Shown here: positions 16,840 through 26,798 of the stretch, in pieces
Layout: the number at the start of each line of letters is the position of its first letter
Position numbering within the stretch: the first letter of the stretch is position 1
NCBI RefSeq assembly: GCF_031458255.1
Contig: NZ_JAVDYC010000001.1
Location: forward strand, 6,705,001 to 6,769,000
From: Catenuloplanes niger
GTDB lineage: Bacteria > Actinomycetota > Actinomycetes > Mycobacteriales > Micromonosporaceae
DNA length: 64,000 nt
Direction of reading: 5' to 3'
Made by a program: the position numbers and the translations under genes
Notes under the pieces: generated by a model
The model's database searches: none
The model's input: the letters and a program-made list of their open reading frames with translations, nothing else
What the model was told of the DNA's origin: nothing

Positions 16840-17877
16840 ATGATGAGCTACACCGCCGCTTCCGCACGTTATGACGGTCCGATGCAGTACCGGCGCACCG
16901 GGCGTTCCGGGCTCGACCTGCCGGTGCTGTCGCTGGGCCTCTGGCACAACTTCGGCGACGACGTACCGGTCGAGACGCAACGGGGGATCGTCCGGGCCGC
17001 GTTCGACGCCGGGATCACCCACTTCGACCTGGCCAACAACTACGGGCCGCCGTACGGCGCGGCCGAACGCAACTTCGGCCGGCTGCTGCGCGAGGACCTG
17101 CGGCCGTACCGGGACGAGATCGTCGTCTCCACCAAGGCCGGCTGGGACATGTGGCCCGGCCCGTACGGGCAGGGCGGTGGCTCGCGGAAGTACGTGCTGG
17201 CCAGCCTCGACCAGTCGCTGGACCGGCTCGGGCTGGACCACGTCGACATCTTCTACTCCCACCGGTACGACCCGGACACGCCGCTGGCGGAGACCGCGGC
17301 CGCGCTGGACACGGCCGTGCGCTCCGGTCGCGCGCTCTACGTGGGCATCTCCTCCTACGACGCGGACCACACCCGGGAGATGGCCGGGCTGCTGCGCGAG
17401 CTGGGCACGCCGCTGCTGATCCACCAGCCGTCCTACTCGATGCTCAACCGCTGGATCGAGACCGAGGGCCTGCTCGACGCGGCCGAGGCGGAGGGCGTCG
17501 GCGTGATCGGCTTCACCGCGCTCGCCCAGGGGCTGCTGACCGGCAAGTACCTGACCGGCGTCCCGGCCGGCTCCCGGGTCGACCAGGGCAAGTTCACGAT
17601 CGACGACGACCGGGTCGGGCAGCTCACCGCGCTGAACGAGATCGCCGGCCGGCGCGGGCAGAGCCTGGCGCAGACCGCGCTGGCCTGGGCGCTGCGCGAC
17701 CCGCGGGTCACCTCGCTGGTGATCGGCGCGAGCAGCACCGGACAGCTGGAGCAGAACATCGGCGCGCTGGCGAACCTGGAGTTCACCGGCGACGAACTGG
17801 CCGAGATCGACAAGGTGCTGGCCTCGAACACCGCGTCCGTGGACGAGTGGGAGGACGCGCGCCGCGGCACGCTCTGA
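16840..17877 (+). CDS. aldo/keto reductase, YghZ/GpmA-like
   Basis: 345 aa NADPH-dependent reductase of the L-glyceraldehyde-3-phosphate reductase type (AKR14). The AKR tetrad is visible: Asp and Tyr in FDLANNYGPPYG, Lys in VSTKAGWDMW and His in IFYSHRYDP. The cofactor region VIGASSTGQLEQN lies near the C-terminus. The N-terminus YDGPMQYRRTGRSGLDLP aligns with E. coli YghZ, which also has residues before MQYR, so ATG 16840 (or 16843) is preferred over 16882. It probably detoxifies methylglyoxal-like aldehydes. A strong hairpin separates it from the LPMO. Confidence 0.88.
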   Translation: MMSYTAASARYDGPMQYRRTGRSGLDLPVLSLGLWHNFGDDVPVETQRGIVRAAFDAGITHFDLANNYGPPYGAAERNFGRLLREDLRPYRDEIVVSTKAGWDMWPGPYGQGGGSRKYVLASLDQSLDRLGLDHVDIFYSHRYDPDTPLAETAAALDTAVRSGRALYVGISSYDADHTREMAGLLRELGTPLLIHQPSYSMLNRWIETEGLLDAAEAEGVGVIGFTALAQGLLTGKYLTGVPAGSRVDQGKFTIDDDRVGQLTALNEIAGRRGQSLAQTALAWALRDPRVTSLVIGASSTGQLEQNIGALANLEFTGDELAEIDKVLASNTASVDEWEDARRGTL

Positions 17878-17925
17878 CGCGTGGGCGGGCGGGACTCTGG
17901 CGCGGTATGGGTACAGTCCGGAACC

Positions 17926-19545
17926 ATGGCCGAGGAGTCCCGCCTGATCACGAGTCTGCGCGGTGCGGTCGACGCCGCGCCGGACGACGTGCCGCTGCGC
18001 CTGCACCTGGCCGAGATCCTGCTGCGCGACGGGCACCAGGACGCGGCGATCACGGAGATCGCGCTTGCCCTCCAGCGGGCGCCGGGCGACGCGGACGCGC
18101 GGTCGCTGATGACCCGCGCGATGGCGCCACCCGGCCCGGCGGCCGGCACCCCCGCACCCACCGCGGAACCACCACGCCGGCCCGCGGCGGGTGCGGAACC
18201 CGCCGCTGCGGCCGGGCCGGGCGCGGAACCGGCCCGCCGGCCCGCACCGACCGCTGAATCCGCCGCGCCGGCCGCGGAGCCACCGCGCCTGTCCGCGCCG
18301 GCCGCGGAACCCACCGCCGCGGAACCTGCCGCGCCCACCGCGTCTGCCGGGGAATCTGCCGCGCCCGCCGGGGAGCTGGCCGCGTCGGCCGGGGAACCTG
18401 CCGCGTCGGCCGGGGAACCGGTGGCGAAAGCCGGGGAGCCGGTGGCGAAGGCCGGGGACGGGCCCGAGGGGACCGGGCCGGCCGGGGGAGTGCGGGGGAC
18501 GCCGGAGCAGGGGGCGGACGTACCGGCGAAGGCTTTTGATTGGCGGGAGGCGGAGGAGCAGGTCGGTGACGTGGTCCCGCCGCGCTTCGCACGCCCGGCA
18601 CCGGACGACGACGGCGAGCCGGATCAGGTGCGGGCGGACGGCCGGCCCGGTCCCGGTGATCGCTGGCAGGCGGAGTCGGTCGGCGGGCTGACGCTGGCCG
18701 ACGTGGGCGGCATGCGGGAGGTCAAGGAGCGGCTGGAGGCCGCGTTCCTGGCGCCGATGCGCAACCCCGAGCTGCGCCGGCTGTTCGGCAAGAGCCTGCG
18801 CGGCGGCCTGCTGCTCTACGGCCCGCCCGGCTGCGGCAAGACGTTCATCGCCCGTGCGGTCGCCGGCGAGCTGGGCGCGCGTTTCCTCAACGTGGCGATC
18901 AGCGACGTGCTGGACATGTGGCTCGGCACCTCGGAGCGGAACATGCACGAGGTCTTCGCGACCGCCCGCCGGATGGCGCCCTGTGTGATCTTCCTGGACG
19001 AGCTGGACGCGCTCGGCGGCAAGCGCAGCCGCGCGGCCACGAACGGCATGCGCACCACCGTGAACCAGCTGCTCACCGAGCTGGACGGGGTGGACGGCGC
19101 GAAGAACGAGGGCGTCTTCGTGCTGGCCGCGACGAACGTGCCGTGGGACGTGGACGTGGCGCTGCGCCGCCCCGGCCGCCTGGACCGGACGATCCTGGTG
19201 CTGCCGCCGGACGCGCCGGCCCGCGCCGCGATCCTGGAGTACCACCTGCGCGACCGGCCGATCGAGAACGTCGACCTGGCCAAGCTGGTCAAGGCCACGG
19301 ACGGGCTCTCCGGCGCGGACCTCGCGCACCTGTGCGAGAGCGCGGCCGAACGTGCGCTGCTCGACTCCGCCCGGTCCGGCACGGTCCGCATGATCGGCAT
19401 GCCGGACCTGCTGGCCGCCGCGAAGGCCACGGTCCCGTCCGCGGAGCCGTGGTTCGCCGCCGCCCGCAACGTGGCGATGTTCGCGAACGAGGGTGGCATG
19501 TACGACGACCTGCTCGCCTACCTGAAGGCCCGGCGCCGGTTGTGA
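17926..19545 (+). CDS. AAA+ ATPase with TPR-like N-terminus
   Basis: 539 aa. Residues 1-65 resemble a TPR pair (LRLHLAEILLRDGHQDAAITEIALALQRAPGD). Residues 65-200 are an Ala/Pro/Glu-rich linker with AGEPxA repeats. The AAA module has Walker A GPPGCGKT (299-306), Walker B FLDEL (D358, E359), sensor-1 N404 and arginine fingers in RRPGRLDR (R415, R418), as in FtsH/Cdc48-type ATPases. There is no protease domain or membrane segment. The stop overlaps the GTG of a TPR membrane protein, a likely partner. ATG 17926 was chosen over the upstream GTG at 17881. Confidence 0.82.
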   Translation: MAEESRLITSLRGAVDAAPDDVPLRLHLAEILLRDGHQDAAITEIALALQRAPGDADARSLMTRAMAPPGPAAGTPAPTAEPPRRPAAGAEPAAAAGPGAEPARRPAPTAESAAPAAEPPRLSAPAAEPTAAEPAAPTASAGESAAPAGELAASAGEPAASAGEPVAKAGEPVAKAGDGPEGTGPAGGVRGTPEQGADVPAKAFDWREAEEQVGDVVPPRFARPAPDDDGEPDQVRADGRPGPGDRWQAESVGGLTLADVGGMREVKERLEAAFLAPMRNPELRRLFGKSLRGGLLLYGPPGCGKTFIARAVAGELGARFLNVAISDVLDMWLGTSERNMHEVFATARRMAPCVIFLDELDALGGKRSRAATNGMRTTVNQLLTELDGVDGAKNEGVFVLAATNVPWDVDVALRRPGRLDRTILVLPPDAPARAAILEYHLRDRPIENVDLAKLVKATDGLSGADLAHLCESAAERALLDSARSGTVRMIGMPDLLAAAKATVPSAEPWFAAARNVAMFANEGGMYDDLLAYLKARRRL

Positions 19546-20579
19546 CCCTGGAGCGGGCGGAGCTGCTGGTCGAGGCCGGGCGGTACGGCACGGCCGGCGA
19601 GCTGCTCTCCCGGCTGGTCGCGACGGACCCGGACGACGCGGGCGCCTGGCTGCTGCTCGGCCGGGTGCACCTCGGCACCGGGGACGTCCCGGCCGCGCTG
19701 TCCGCGCTCGACGAGGCGGTCCGGATCGCGCCGCACGCGTACCCGGTGCTGTACCTGCGCGGCTACCTGCTGGCCCGGGCCGAGCGGGACGCGGAGGCCG
19801 AGGCGTCGCTGCGTGCCGCGATCGCGGCCCAGCCGGATCAGGCCGCACCGTACGTGATCCTGTCCCGGCTGATCCGGACCCACCCGGGCCGCGCGCCGGA
19901 GGCGTACGCGCTGGCCGGCGAGGCGGTGGCCCGGGAGCCGGAGCTGCCCGGCGCGCACCTGGCCGTGTGCCTGGCCGCGGCCACGCTCGGCGACGACGCG
20001 ATCTGTGTGCGCGCGTTGCGCGAGACGCTGCGCCTCGACCCGGAGCACGAGGAGGCGCGGACGCTGTTCACGCTGGCCGAGGCGGCGGGTGCGCCGGCCG
20101 GCCGGGCGTCCGCGGTGATCGCGGACGCGCTCGCGGCGAACCCGCGGCTGGACGGGCTGCGGCCGAAGCTGGACCACGCCGGCTACCTGCTGCTGCGCCG
20201 CACCCGCTGGCCGGCGCTGGCCTGCCTGGTGGTGGCCGGTGCGGCGATCGACCTGCCCACCGCGGACGAGCCGCAGGTGCTGTCGGACTCGCTCACCGGC
20301 CGGCTGTGGGGGCTGCTGGTGATGGCGCTGATCTGGGGCGTCGCCGGGTTCCTGCGGTACCGCCGGCTGCGGGCCGGCGTGCGACTGCACCTGTTCGTGC
20401 TGCTCCGCCGCGGCCGGTGGTCGAGGATCGTGGTCGCGCAGACCGTGCTGGTCATGGCGACCGCGCTGTTGGTGCTGCTCTGGCCGTGGCCGGACCCGGA
20501 CGTCCCGGGCGCGCTCCTCGGCTGCGCGCTGCTGCCCGTCATGCTCACGATGATCTTCGACGGCCGGATGCCGCGCTGA
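19542..20579 (+). CDS. TPR-repeat membrane protein
   Basis: 345 aa beginning at a GTG that overlaps the AAA+ stop. Residues 1-205 hold about five TPR-type helical pairs (ELLVEAGRYGTAGELLSRLV, AWLLLGRVHLGTGDVPAALSAL, LRGYLLARAERDAEAEASLRAAI). The C-terminal third has four hydrophobic helices (PALACLVVAGAAIDL, LWGLLVMALIWGVAGFL, VLVMATALLVLLW, LLGCALLPVMLTMIF). The protein may anchor the AAA+ ATPase at the membrane; this is inferred only from adjacency and domain type. Confidence 0.72.
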   Translation: MTLERAELLVEAGRYGTAGELLSRLVATDPDDAGAWLLLGRVHLGTGDVPAALSALDEAVRIAPHAYPVLYLRGYLLARAERDAEAEASLRAAIAAQPDQAAPYVILSRLIRTHPGRAPEAYALAGEAVAREPELPGAHLAVCLAAATLGDDAICVRALRETLRLDPEHEEARTLFTLAEAAGAPAGRASAVIADALAANPRLDGLRPKLDHAGYLLLRRTRWPALACLVVAGAAIDLPTADEPQVLSDSLTGRLWGLLVMALIWGVAGFLRYRRLRAGVRLHLFVLLRRGRWSRIVVAQTVLVMATALLVLLWPWPDPDVPGALLGCALLPVMLTMIFDGRMPR

Positions 20580-20602
20580 CGGATCTTCGCCGGCTCGCGG
20601 CG

Positions 20603-21169
20603 TCAGACGGTCTCGGTGATCTCGGCGTAGGGCGCGTCCTTGCGCCAGGTCACCCAGATGGATGACGAGTGGGTGTCGTTCTCGAACGTGACGCGGGACG
20701 AGCTGGGCGCCGCGTCCTGGTCGACCTCGAAGCCGGCGGCCGCGGTCGCGGAGACCACCGTGATCGCCGACTCGGAGACCGTGATCACCGCGGTGCCGCC
20801 GCGCACCGCGAACTCACGCCGGAACACGCCGCCGCCGGTGTCCTGCCACGCGCCGGCCTGCCGGACCTCCGGCTGCGACGGAGCGGGCGTCGGTGACGCG
20901 GACCGGGACGCGGACGGGGACGGGCTCGCCGAGGTGGGCGGCGCCGCCGGCGTGGCCGGCGCGGGTGCCGGCGACGCGGACCGGGACGCGGCCGGCGTCG
21001 GCGGCGCGATCGTGGCCGGGGCCGCCGCGCGCAGCTCGGCCGCGGACAGCGGACCGTTGCGCTGCGGTGCCGCCGCGCCGATGATCGACCGGATGCCGAG
21101 CCAGGACCCGCCGGCCGCCACCGCGGTCGCCACCGCCCAGACCAGTAGGTATGCCAGCCGTCGTCGCAC
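20603..21169 (-). CDS. membrane-anchored Ser/Pro/Ala-rich secreted-domain protein, unknown
   Basis: 188 aa from GTG 21169 (the frame is open to 21214). After VRRRL one membrane helix (YLLVWAVATAVAAGGSWLGI) is followed by a low-complexity SASP/APATPA stalk and a C-terminal beta-rich domain of about 85 residues (FAVRGGTAVITVSESAITVVSA...SIWVTW). No family is recognised. It is convergent with the TPR gene and divergent from the orphan histidine kinase, whose start is 89 bp away. A role in signal input to that kinase is speculative. Confidence 0.6.
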   Translation of the reverse strand: MRRRLAYLLVWAVATAVAAGGSWLGIRSIIGAAAPQRNGPLSAAELRAAAPATIAPPTPAASRSASPAPAPATPAAPPTSASPSPSASRSASPTPAPSQPEVRQAGAWQDTGGGVFRREFAVRGGTAVITVSESAITVVSATAAAGFEVDQDAAPSSSRVTFENDTHSSSIWVTWRKDAPYAEITETV

Positions 21170-21258
21170 GCGGCCATCATGCCCGACGGAACGCGATCCG
21201 ACGAGCGGGGCCACCGTACCCTCGTGGTGATCTTTTGAACGTCTATCGGAGGAACCGC

Positions 21259-22680
21259 ATGCAGCCCGCAGGCGCCGCTCATCGTGCGGGCCGGATCGTC
21301 GCCGCCGGCATCGGGCTGCGGCGGCAGCTCGCCTACGTCATCCTGGCCACCGCCACCATGGTCGCGCTCGCGTTCCTGATCCCGCTCGCGCTGCTGGTGG
21401 CGCAGCTGGCCGAGGAGCGCGCGGTCGCGGACGCGGAACGGCAGGTCGCGGTGGTCGCGGCGGTGCTCGCGATCACCACGCAGCCGGCCGCGGTGGAGGA
21501 GGCGATCGCCTCGGACGACCTGCCGGTCACCGTGCACGGGCTGGCCGGGGTGCAGCTCGGCGCCAGCGGGCACGCGACCGTCGGCGACGTCACGCTGGCC
21601 CGCACGTCCGGTGACCCGCTGACCGGTGACGTACCCGGCGGGATGGTCTACCTGGAACCGATCGACATCGGCAAGGACGCGGCGCCGGTCGTCGAGGTGT
21701 TCCTCTCCGACGCGGTGCTGAGCGAGGGCGTGCACGCGGCCTGGGCCGCGTTGACCGGCGTCGCCGTGTTCCTGATCGTGGTCTCGGTCGCGGTCGGGGA
21801 CCGGCTGGCGCGCAACCTGGTCCGGTCCGCGGACCGGCTGGCCCGTGCCTCGGTCGCGCTCGGCGAGGGCGACCCGGACGTGCGGATCTCGCCGACCGGC
21901 CCGCGCGAGCTGGCCGAGGCCGCGCTCGCGTTCAACCGGATGGCGGACCGGCTCGCGGTGCTGCGGACCAACGAGCGGGAGATGGTCGCGGACCTGTCGC
22001 ACCGGCTGCGGACGCCGCTGACCGTGATCCGGCTCGACCTGGAGACGTTGGACCGGCCGGTCCGGTCGGCGCGCGAGGAGGACGACCGGCTGCGGACCGT
22101 GCACCGGGTCCGGGACGCGGCCGAGGCGCTGGAGGGGGAGATCGACGAGCTGATCCGGGCGACGCGAGCCGCCTCGGTCGAGCCGGCCCCGACGGCGGAG
22201 GTCCGGTGCGACGCCGGCGAGGTCGTCCGGCAGCGGATGGCGTTCTGGTCCGCGGTGGCCGGTGACCAGAACCGGCCGTGCGTGATCGTCGGCGCGGACG
22301 CCCCGGCGCCGGTCGCGCTGCCCCGCCCGGAGCTGGCCGCGGCGCTGGACGCGGTGCTGGGCAACGTGTTCCGCTACACGCCGCAGGGCACCCCGATGGA
22401 GGTGGCGGTGTCCCGGCGGGACGGATACGTGGCGGTCCGGGTCGACGACGGCGGTCCCGGCATCGCGGACCCGGACACCGCGGTGCGGCGCGGCGCGAGC
22501 GGGCGCGGCTCGACCGGGCTCGGGCTGGACATCGCGCGCCGGGCCACGGTCGCGACCGGCGGCACCGTGAGCATCGACCGGGCCCGGCTCGGCGGCGCCA
22601 GCGTGGTGCTGCTGTTCGGCGATCCGGACGCGGTCCGGCAGGAGCGCGTCCCCCGTCAGCGGCGGCGCTCGCAGCGATAG
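21259..22680 (+). CDS. orphan sensor histidine kinase
   Basis: 473 aa. ATG 21259 follows GGAGGA. Two membrane helices ([19 protein letters not shown] near 33-51 and a second near 160-180) bound an extracytoplasmic sensor. HAMP, HisKA (H248 in [16 protein letters not shown]) and HATPase_c ([33 protein letters not shown]) follow. No response regulator is adjacent; thrS begins 40 bp downstream. The N box, HisKA box and C-terminal [11 protein letters not shown] are nearly the same as in the kinase at 13238-14674, so this looks like a duplicate that may share its regulator. Confidence 0.88.
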   Translation: MQPAGAAHRAGRIVAAGIGLRRQLAYVILATATMVALAFLIPLALLVAQLAEERAVADAERQVAVVAAVLAITTQPAAVEEAIASDDLPVTVHGLAGVQLGASGHATVGDVTLARTSGDPLTGDVPGGMVYLEPIDIGKDAAPVVEVFLSDAVLSEGVHAAWAALTGVAVFLIVVSVAVGDRLARNLVRSADRLARASVALGEGDPDVRISPTGPRELAEAALAFNRMADRLAVLRTNEREMVADLSHRLRTPLTVIRLDLETLDRPVRSAREEDDRLRTVHRVRDAAEALEGEIDELIRATRAASVEPAPTAEVRCDAGEVVRQRMAFWSAVAGDQNRPCVIVGADAPAPVALPRPELAAALDAVLGNVFRYTPQGTPMEVAVSRRDGYVAVRVDDGGPGIADPDTAVRRGASGRGSTGLGLDIARRATVATGGTVSIDRARLGGASVVLLFGDPDAVRQERVPRQRRRSQR

Positions 22681-22720
22681 CATCGGTGGGTTGTCTTCCC
22701 GAATGAACGGAGATCCCACC

Positions 22721-24835
22721 GTGTCCGCACCGACATCGAAGCCCGCTGAGACGGACCAAGTCGTCGTCCCGGCCGGGACGACGGCGGCCGACGCGGTGGC
22801 GGCGATCGGCCTGCCCCTCGCCGGCCCGAAGGCGATCGTCGTGGTCCGCGACGAGCACGGCACGCTGCACGACCTGGACTGGTCGTCCGACCACGAGTCC
22901 GTGATGACGCCGGTCCCGCTGGACTCGCCGGACGGGCTCAACGTGCTGCGGCACTCGACCGCGCACGTGCTCGCGCAGGCCGTGCAGTCGCTGTTCCCGG
23001 AGGCCAAGCTCGGCATCGGGCCGTACATCCGGGACGGCTTCTACTACGACTTCGACGTGGCCACGCCGTTCACGCCGGACGATCTCAGCAAGATCGAGAA
23101 GAAGATGCAGGAGATCATCAAGAGCAACCAGCGGTTCCGCCGTCGGGAGTTCGCCTCGATCGAGGAGGCGCGCGCGGAGCTGGCCGGCGAGCCCTACAAG
23201 CTGGAGCTGGTCGGTGAGGCCGGCGCCGGTGGCTTCGACGCCGAGGAGATCATGGAGGTCGGCGGCGGCGAGCTGACCATCTACGACAACCTGGACGCGT
23301 CCGGCGAGAAGGTCTGCTGGGGCGACCTGTGCCGCGGCCCGCACCTGCCGAACACCCGGCTGATCGGCGCGTTCAAGCTGATGCGCTCCGCCGCGGCCTA
23401 CTGGCGGGGCAGCGAGAAGAACCCCCAACTGCAGCGGGTGTACGGGACGGCGTGGCCGACCCGGGACGCGCTCAAGGCGTACCAGAAGCTGCTCGAGGAG
23501 GCGGCCCGCCGCGACCACCGCAAGCTCGGCGCGGAACTCGACCTGTTCTCCTTCCCCGACGAGATCGGCTCCGGCCTCGCGGTCTTCCACCCCAAGGGCG
23601 GCATCATCCGCCGCGAGATGGAGAACTACTCGCGCGAGCGGCACGAGGCGGCCGGCTACTCGTTCGTGAACACGCCGCACATCACCAAGGGCAGTCTCTT
23701 CGAGACCTCCGGGCACCTGCAGTGGTACGCGGACGGCATGTTCCCGCCCATGGAGGTCGAGGGCGCGAACTACTACCTCAAGCCGATGAACTGCCCGTTC
23801 CACAACCTGATCTTCCGGGGGCGCGGCCGGTCGTACCGTGAGCTGCCGCTGCGCCTGTTCGAGTTCGGCAGCGTCTACCGGTACGAGAAGTCCGGCGTGA
23901 TCCACGGCCTCACCCGGGTCCGCGGCATGACGCAGGACGACGCGCACATCTACTGCACCCAGGAGCAGATGGCGGACGAGCTGAAGTCGCTGCTCACGTT
24001 CGTGCTGGACCTGCTGCGCGACTACGGTCTGAACGACTTCTACCTGGAGCTGTCCACGCGCAACCCGGAGAAGTCCGTCGGTACGGACGAGAACTGGGAC
24101 CGGGCCACCGAGGCGCTGCGGATCGCGGCCGAGGACTCCGGCCTCGAGCTGGTTCCCGACCCGGGCGGCGCGGCGTTCTACGGCCCGAAGATCTCCGTCC
24201 AGGCGCGGGACGCGATCGGCCGCACCTGGCAGATGTCCACCATCCAGGTCGACTTCAACCTGCCGGAGCGGTTCAACCTGGAGTTCGCCGCGTCGGACGG
24301 CACCCGGCAGCAGCCCGTCATGATCCACCGGGCGCTGTTCGGCTCGATCGAGCGGTTCTTCGGCGTGCTCACCGAGCACTACGCGGGCGCGTTCCCGGCC
24401 TGGCTGGCGCCGGTGCAGGTGATCGGCATCCCGATCCGCGACGACCACCGGGAGTACCTGGAGGGCTTCATCTACCTGCTCAAGGCCGCGGGCATCCGGG
24501 CCGAGCTGGACGCCGGCGACGACCGGATGCAGAAGAAGATCCGCACCGCGCAGCAGCAGAAGATCCCGTTCATGGTGCTCGCCGGCGACGACGACGTGGC
24601 CGGCCAGACCGTGTCGTTCCGCTACCGGGACGGCTCCCAGCGCAACGGCGTGCCGCTGGACGAGGCGGTCCGGCACGTCTCCGACATCGTCCGGTCCCGC
24701 ACCAACGTGCCGCCGTCGGCCAACCCGGTCGAGGAGCCGCCCGCGCCGGACACCAGCGCGGCGGACCTGGAGGAGCGCACGATGCAGGAGGTGACGGCGC
24801 TCGCCAACCAGGCGGCCGCCAAGCACGCGCAGTAG
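22721..24835 (+). CDS. thrS: threonyl-tRNA synthetase
   Basis: 704 aa class II synthetase charging tRNA-Thr. It has an N-terminal TGS domain, an editing domain with H78/H82 (HSTAHVLAQ) and [11 protein letters not shown], and a catalytic core with zinc ligand C358 in KPMNCPFH. Motif 2 ([15 protein letters not shown]), motif 3 ([11 protein letters not shown]) and an anticodon-binding domain (VQVIGI...LAGDDDV) follow. The C-terminus is extended by about 40 residues. GTG 22721 is preferred because GGAG (22709-22712) lies eight bases upstream; TTG 22691 and ATG 22703 are weaker. No T-box leader is seen in the 40 bp before it. Confidence 0.97.
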   Translation: MSAPTSKPAETDQVVVPAGTTAADAVAAIGLPLAGPKAIVVVRDEHGTLHDLDWSSDHESVMTPVPLDSPDGLNVLRHSTAHVLAQAVQSLFPEAKLGIGPYIRDGFYYDFDVATPFTPDDLSKIEKKMQEIIKSNQRFRRREFASIEEARAELAGEPYKLELVGEAGAGGFDAEEIMEVGGGELTIYDNLDASGEKVCWGDLCRGPHLPNTRLIGAFKLMRSAAAYWRGSEKNPQLQRVYGTAWPTRDALKAYQKLLEEAARRDHRKLGAELDLFSFPDEIGSGLAVFHPKGGIIRREMENYSRERHEAAGYSFVNTPHITKGSLFETSGHLQWYADGMFPPMEVEGANYYLKPMNCPFHNLIFRGRGRSYRELPLRLFEFGSVYRYEKSGVIHGLTRVRGMTQDDAHIYCTQEQMADELKSLLTFVLDLLRDYGLNDFYLELSTRNPEKSVGTDENWDRATEALRIAAEDSGLELVPDPGGAAFYGPKISVQARDAIGRTWQMSTIQVDFNLPERFNLEFAASDGTRQQPVMIHRALFGSIERFFGVLTEHYAGAFPAWLAPVQVIGIPIRDDHREYLEGFIYLLKAAGIRAELDAGDDRMQKKIRTAQQQKIPFMVLAGDDDVAGQTVSFRYRDGSQRNGVPLDEAVRHVSDIVRSRTNVPPSANPVEEPPAPDTSAADLEERTMQEVTALANQAAAKHAQ

Positions 24836-24842
24836 GTTCCGT

Positions 24843-24878
24843 CGCGACGGGCCGGGGACGCCTCCCCGGCCCGTCGCG
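24843..24878. terminator. hairpin after thrS
   Basis: A 16-bp perfect stem (24843-24858 with 24863-24878) closes a four-base loop, starting eight bases after the thrS stop. No T-tract follows, as is common in actinobacteria. Confidence 0.75.
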
Positions 24879-24931
24879 CGTTCCGGCGGTGCGTGTCCGG
24901 GATGTTGCAAAAAAGCTGCACGTCGATGTCG

Positions 24932-24987
24932 TTGACCCGGTCGCGGGCGCGGGTTAGCGTCGTGTCACTCGCGCGGGCAAGCGCTTT
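24932..24987 (+). promoter_or_regulatory. putative pectinesterase promoter with LacI-type palindrome
   Basis: TTGACC (24932-24937) and TAGCGT (24955-24960) are spaced by 17 bp, a good sigma-70-type match. The palindrome AAGCGCTT (24979-24986, within GCAAGCGCTTTCC) lies just past the predicted start of transcription, where a LacI-family repressor would block. The 5' leader would be about 165 nt. Confidence 0.45.
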
Positions 24988-25133
24988 CCACCCTCGGTGT
25001 CGCGGTCCGCGCCGGCTCCACGCTCGACCCGTTCGGTCCTGTTCCGCCCACGTCTCGTTCGCTGTTCCGTTCGTTCGCCGGCGCCGCGTTCCGCCCGACT
25101 CGGCGCCGGCCCACCTCGCTGAGGAGCACGCCC

Positions 25134-26186
25134 ATGCGCCGACGGACCTTCCTCGCCGCGACCGGTGCCGGCACGCTGCTCGCGGCCGCCGGCCCGGCCG
25201 CCTCCGCCTCCGCCGCGGCGCCGGCCGGGGTGCCCGCCGGGTTCGCGGGCCGGCGCGACGTGCTGGTCGTCGCGCCGGGTGACAGCGTGCAGGCCGCGGT
25301 GGACGCGGTGCCGGCGGGCGTGGCGTCCACGATCCTGATCCGCCCCGGGACGTACCGTGGGCAGGTCGTCATCCCGGCCGACCGGCCGTTCCTGACCCTG
25401 GTCGGGCTGGGCCGGCGCCGGTCGGACGTGGTGATCGTCGACGACCGGGCGAACGGCACGCCGAACCCGGCCACCGGCGGCACCTGGGGCACGTCCGGCA
25501 GCGCGTCCGTGACCATCTCCGCGAACGACGTCACCGCCCGCAACCTGACCTTCGCCAACGACTTCGACGAAGCCGCCCATCCGGAGATCTCCGGGCACCA
25601 GGCGGTGGCCGTGCTGACCCGCGGCGACCGGCTGCGCTTCGAGGACGTGGCGTTCCTGGCCAACCAGGACACGCTCTACGTCAACAGCCCGGCCGCGGCG
25701 ACGATCTCCCGGGCCTACTTCCGGAACTGCTACGTCGAGGGAGACGTCGACTTCATCTTCGGCCGCGGCACCGCCGTGTTCGACCGCTGCCACGTCCACT
25801 CGCTGAACCGGCACCTCGGCTACGTCACCGCGGCCAGCACCGACATCGGCAACCCGCACGGCCAGCTGTTCACGCACTGCCGCCTCACCGGCGACGCCCC
25901 GGCCGGCACGGTCCACCTCGGCCGGCCCTGGCACCCGAGCAACGACCCGAACGCGATCGGCCAGACGATCATCCGGAACTCGTACCTGGGCGCGCACGTC
26001 CGCGTCGACGCGCCGTGGTCCGACTTCGGCACCTGGCCGTGGACCGGCGCTCGCTACGGCGAGTGGCGCAACACCGGGCCGGGTGCCGCGATCAATCCGA
26101 ATCGACCCCAGCTGACCTCGCCGGACGGGTACGATCCCCGCACGTTCCTGGCCGGTGCCGACGCCTGGAACCCGTGCAACCCATAG
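25134..26186 (+). CDS. secreted pectinesterase (pectin methylesterase)
   Basis: 350 aa, carbohydrate esterase family 8, de-esterifying plant pectin. The signal peptide begins MRRRTFLAATGAG, Tat-like, and ends near ASA. The CE8 beta-helix motifs are present: GQVVIP, QAVA, QDTLY (D179, acid/base), DVDFIFGRG (D206, nucleophile) and LGRPWHP (substrate-contacting Arg). GAGGAGC precedes the ATG. It sits between thrS and the HIT gene, which are neighbours in other actinobacteria, so it is probably an insertion into a conserved block. The downstream HIT gene begins ten bases after its stop. Confidence 0.93.
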   Translation: MRRRTFLAATGAGTLLAAAGPAASASAAAPAGVPAGFAGRRDVLVVAPGDSVQAAVDAVPAGVASTILIRPGTYRGQVVIPADRPFLTLVGLGRRRSDVVIVDDRANGTPNPATGGTWGTSGSASVTISANDVTARNLTFANDFDEAAHPEISGHQAVAVLTRGDRLRFEDVAFLANQDTLYVNSPAAATISRAYFRNCYVEGDVDFIFGRGTAVFDRCHVHSLNRHLGYVTAASTDIGNPHGQLFTHCRLTGDAPAGTVHLGRPWHPSNDPNAIGQTIIRNSYLGAHVRVDAPWSDFGTWPWTGARYGEWRNTGPGAAINPNRPQLTSPDGYDPRTFLAGADAWNPCNP

Positions 26187-26196
26187 GATCGCGTGC

Positions 26197-26751
26197 GTGG
26201 GAGACCTGAGCACGCCGCCGGAAGACCGCCCCGTCGCACCGGCCGTCACCGGTGAACCGGACGCGCTCGACCGCCTCTGGACCCCGCACCGGATGACCTA
26301 CATCGCCGGCCAGGAGCGGCCGTCCGAGGGGTGCGCGTTCTGCCAGGCGCCGGACCTGCCCCGGTCGGACAGTCTCGTCGTGGCCCGCGGGGCGCTGGTC
26401 TACGCCGTGCTCAACCTGTATCCGTACAACCCCGGTCACCTGCTGATCTGCCCGTACCGGCACCTCGCCGACTACACCGACCTGACCGTCGCGGAGACCG
26501 CCGAGCTGGCCTCGTTCACGCAGATCGCGATGCGGGTGGTCCGGGCCACCAGCAGCGCGCACGGGTTCAACATCGGGATGAACCAGGGGTCCGTCGCCGG
26601 CGCCGGCATCGCCGCCCATCTGCACCAGCACGTGGTGCCCCGCTGGGGTGGCGACGCGAACTTCATGCCGATCGTGGCCCGGACCAAGATCCTTCCGCAG
26701 CTGCTCACCGAGACCCGCGATCTGCTCTCCTCCGCCTGGCCCGCCACGTAA
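26197..26751 (+). CDS. HIT-family hydrolase, Ap4A phosphorylase-like
   Basis: 184 aa from GTG 26197. It has an N-terminal CAFCQAP zinc-like motif, substrate loop NLYPYNPGHLLICPYRH and the histidine triad HLHQHVVPRW. This matches the actinobacterial HIT protein encoded beside pgsA (Rv2613c type, described as a diadenosine tetraphosphate phosphorylase). It lies after thrS, with a pectinesterase interposed. Catalysis on dinucleoside polyphosphates is family knowledge, and the exact substrate is inferred. Confidence 0.88.
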   Translation: MGDLSTPPEDRPVAPAVTGEPDALDRLWTPHRMTYIAGQERPSEGCAFCQAPDLPRSDSLVVARGALVYAVLNLYPYNPGHLLICPYRHLADYTDLTVAETAELASFTQIAMRVVRATSSAHGFNIGMNQGSVAGAGIAAHLHQHVVPRWGGDANFMPIVARTKILPQLLTETRDLLSSAWPAT

Positions 26752-26798
26752 TCCTGTTCCGCGCCGAACCTCGGGCCGTCCGCCGTCGTCCCTCAGGC

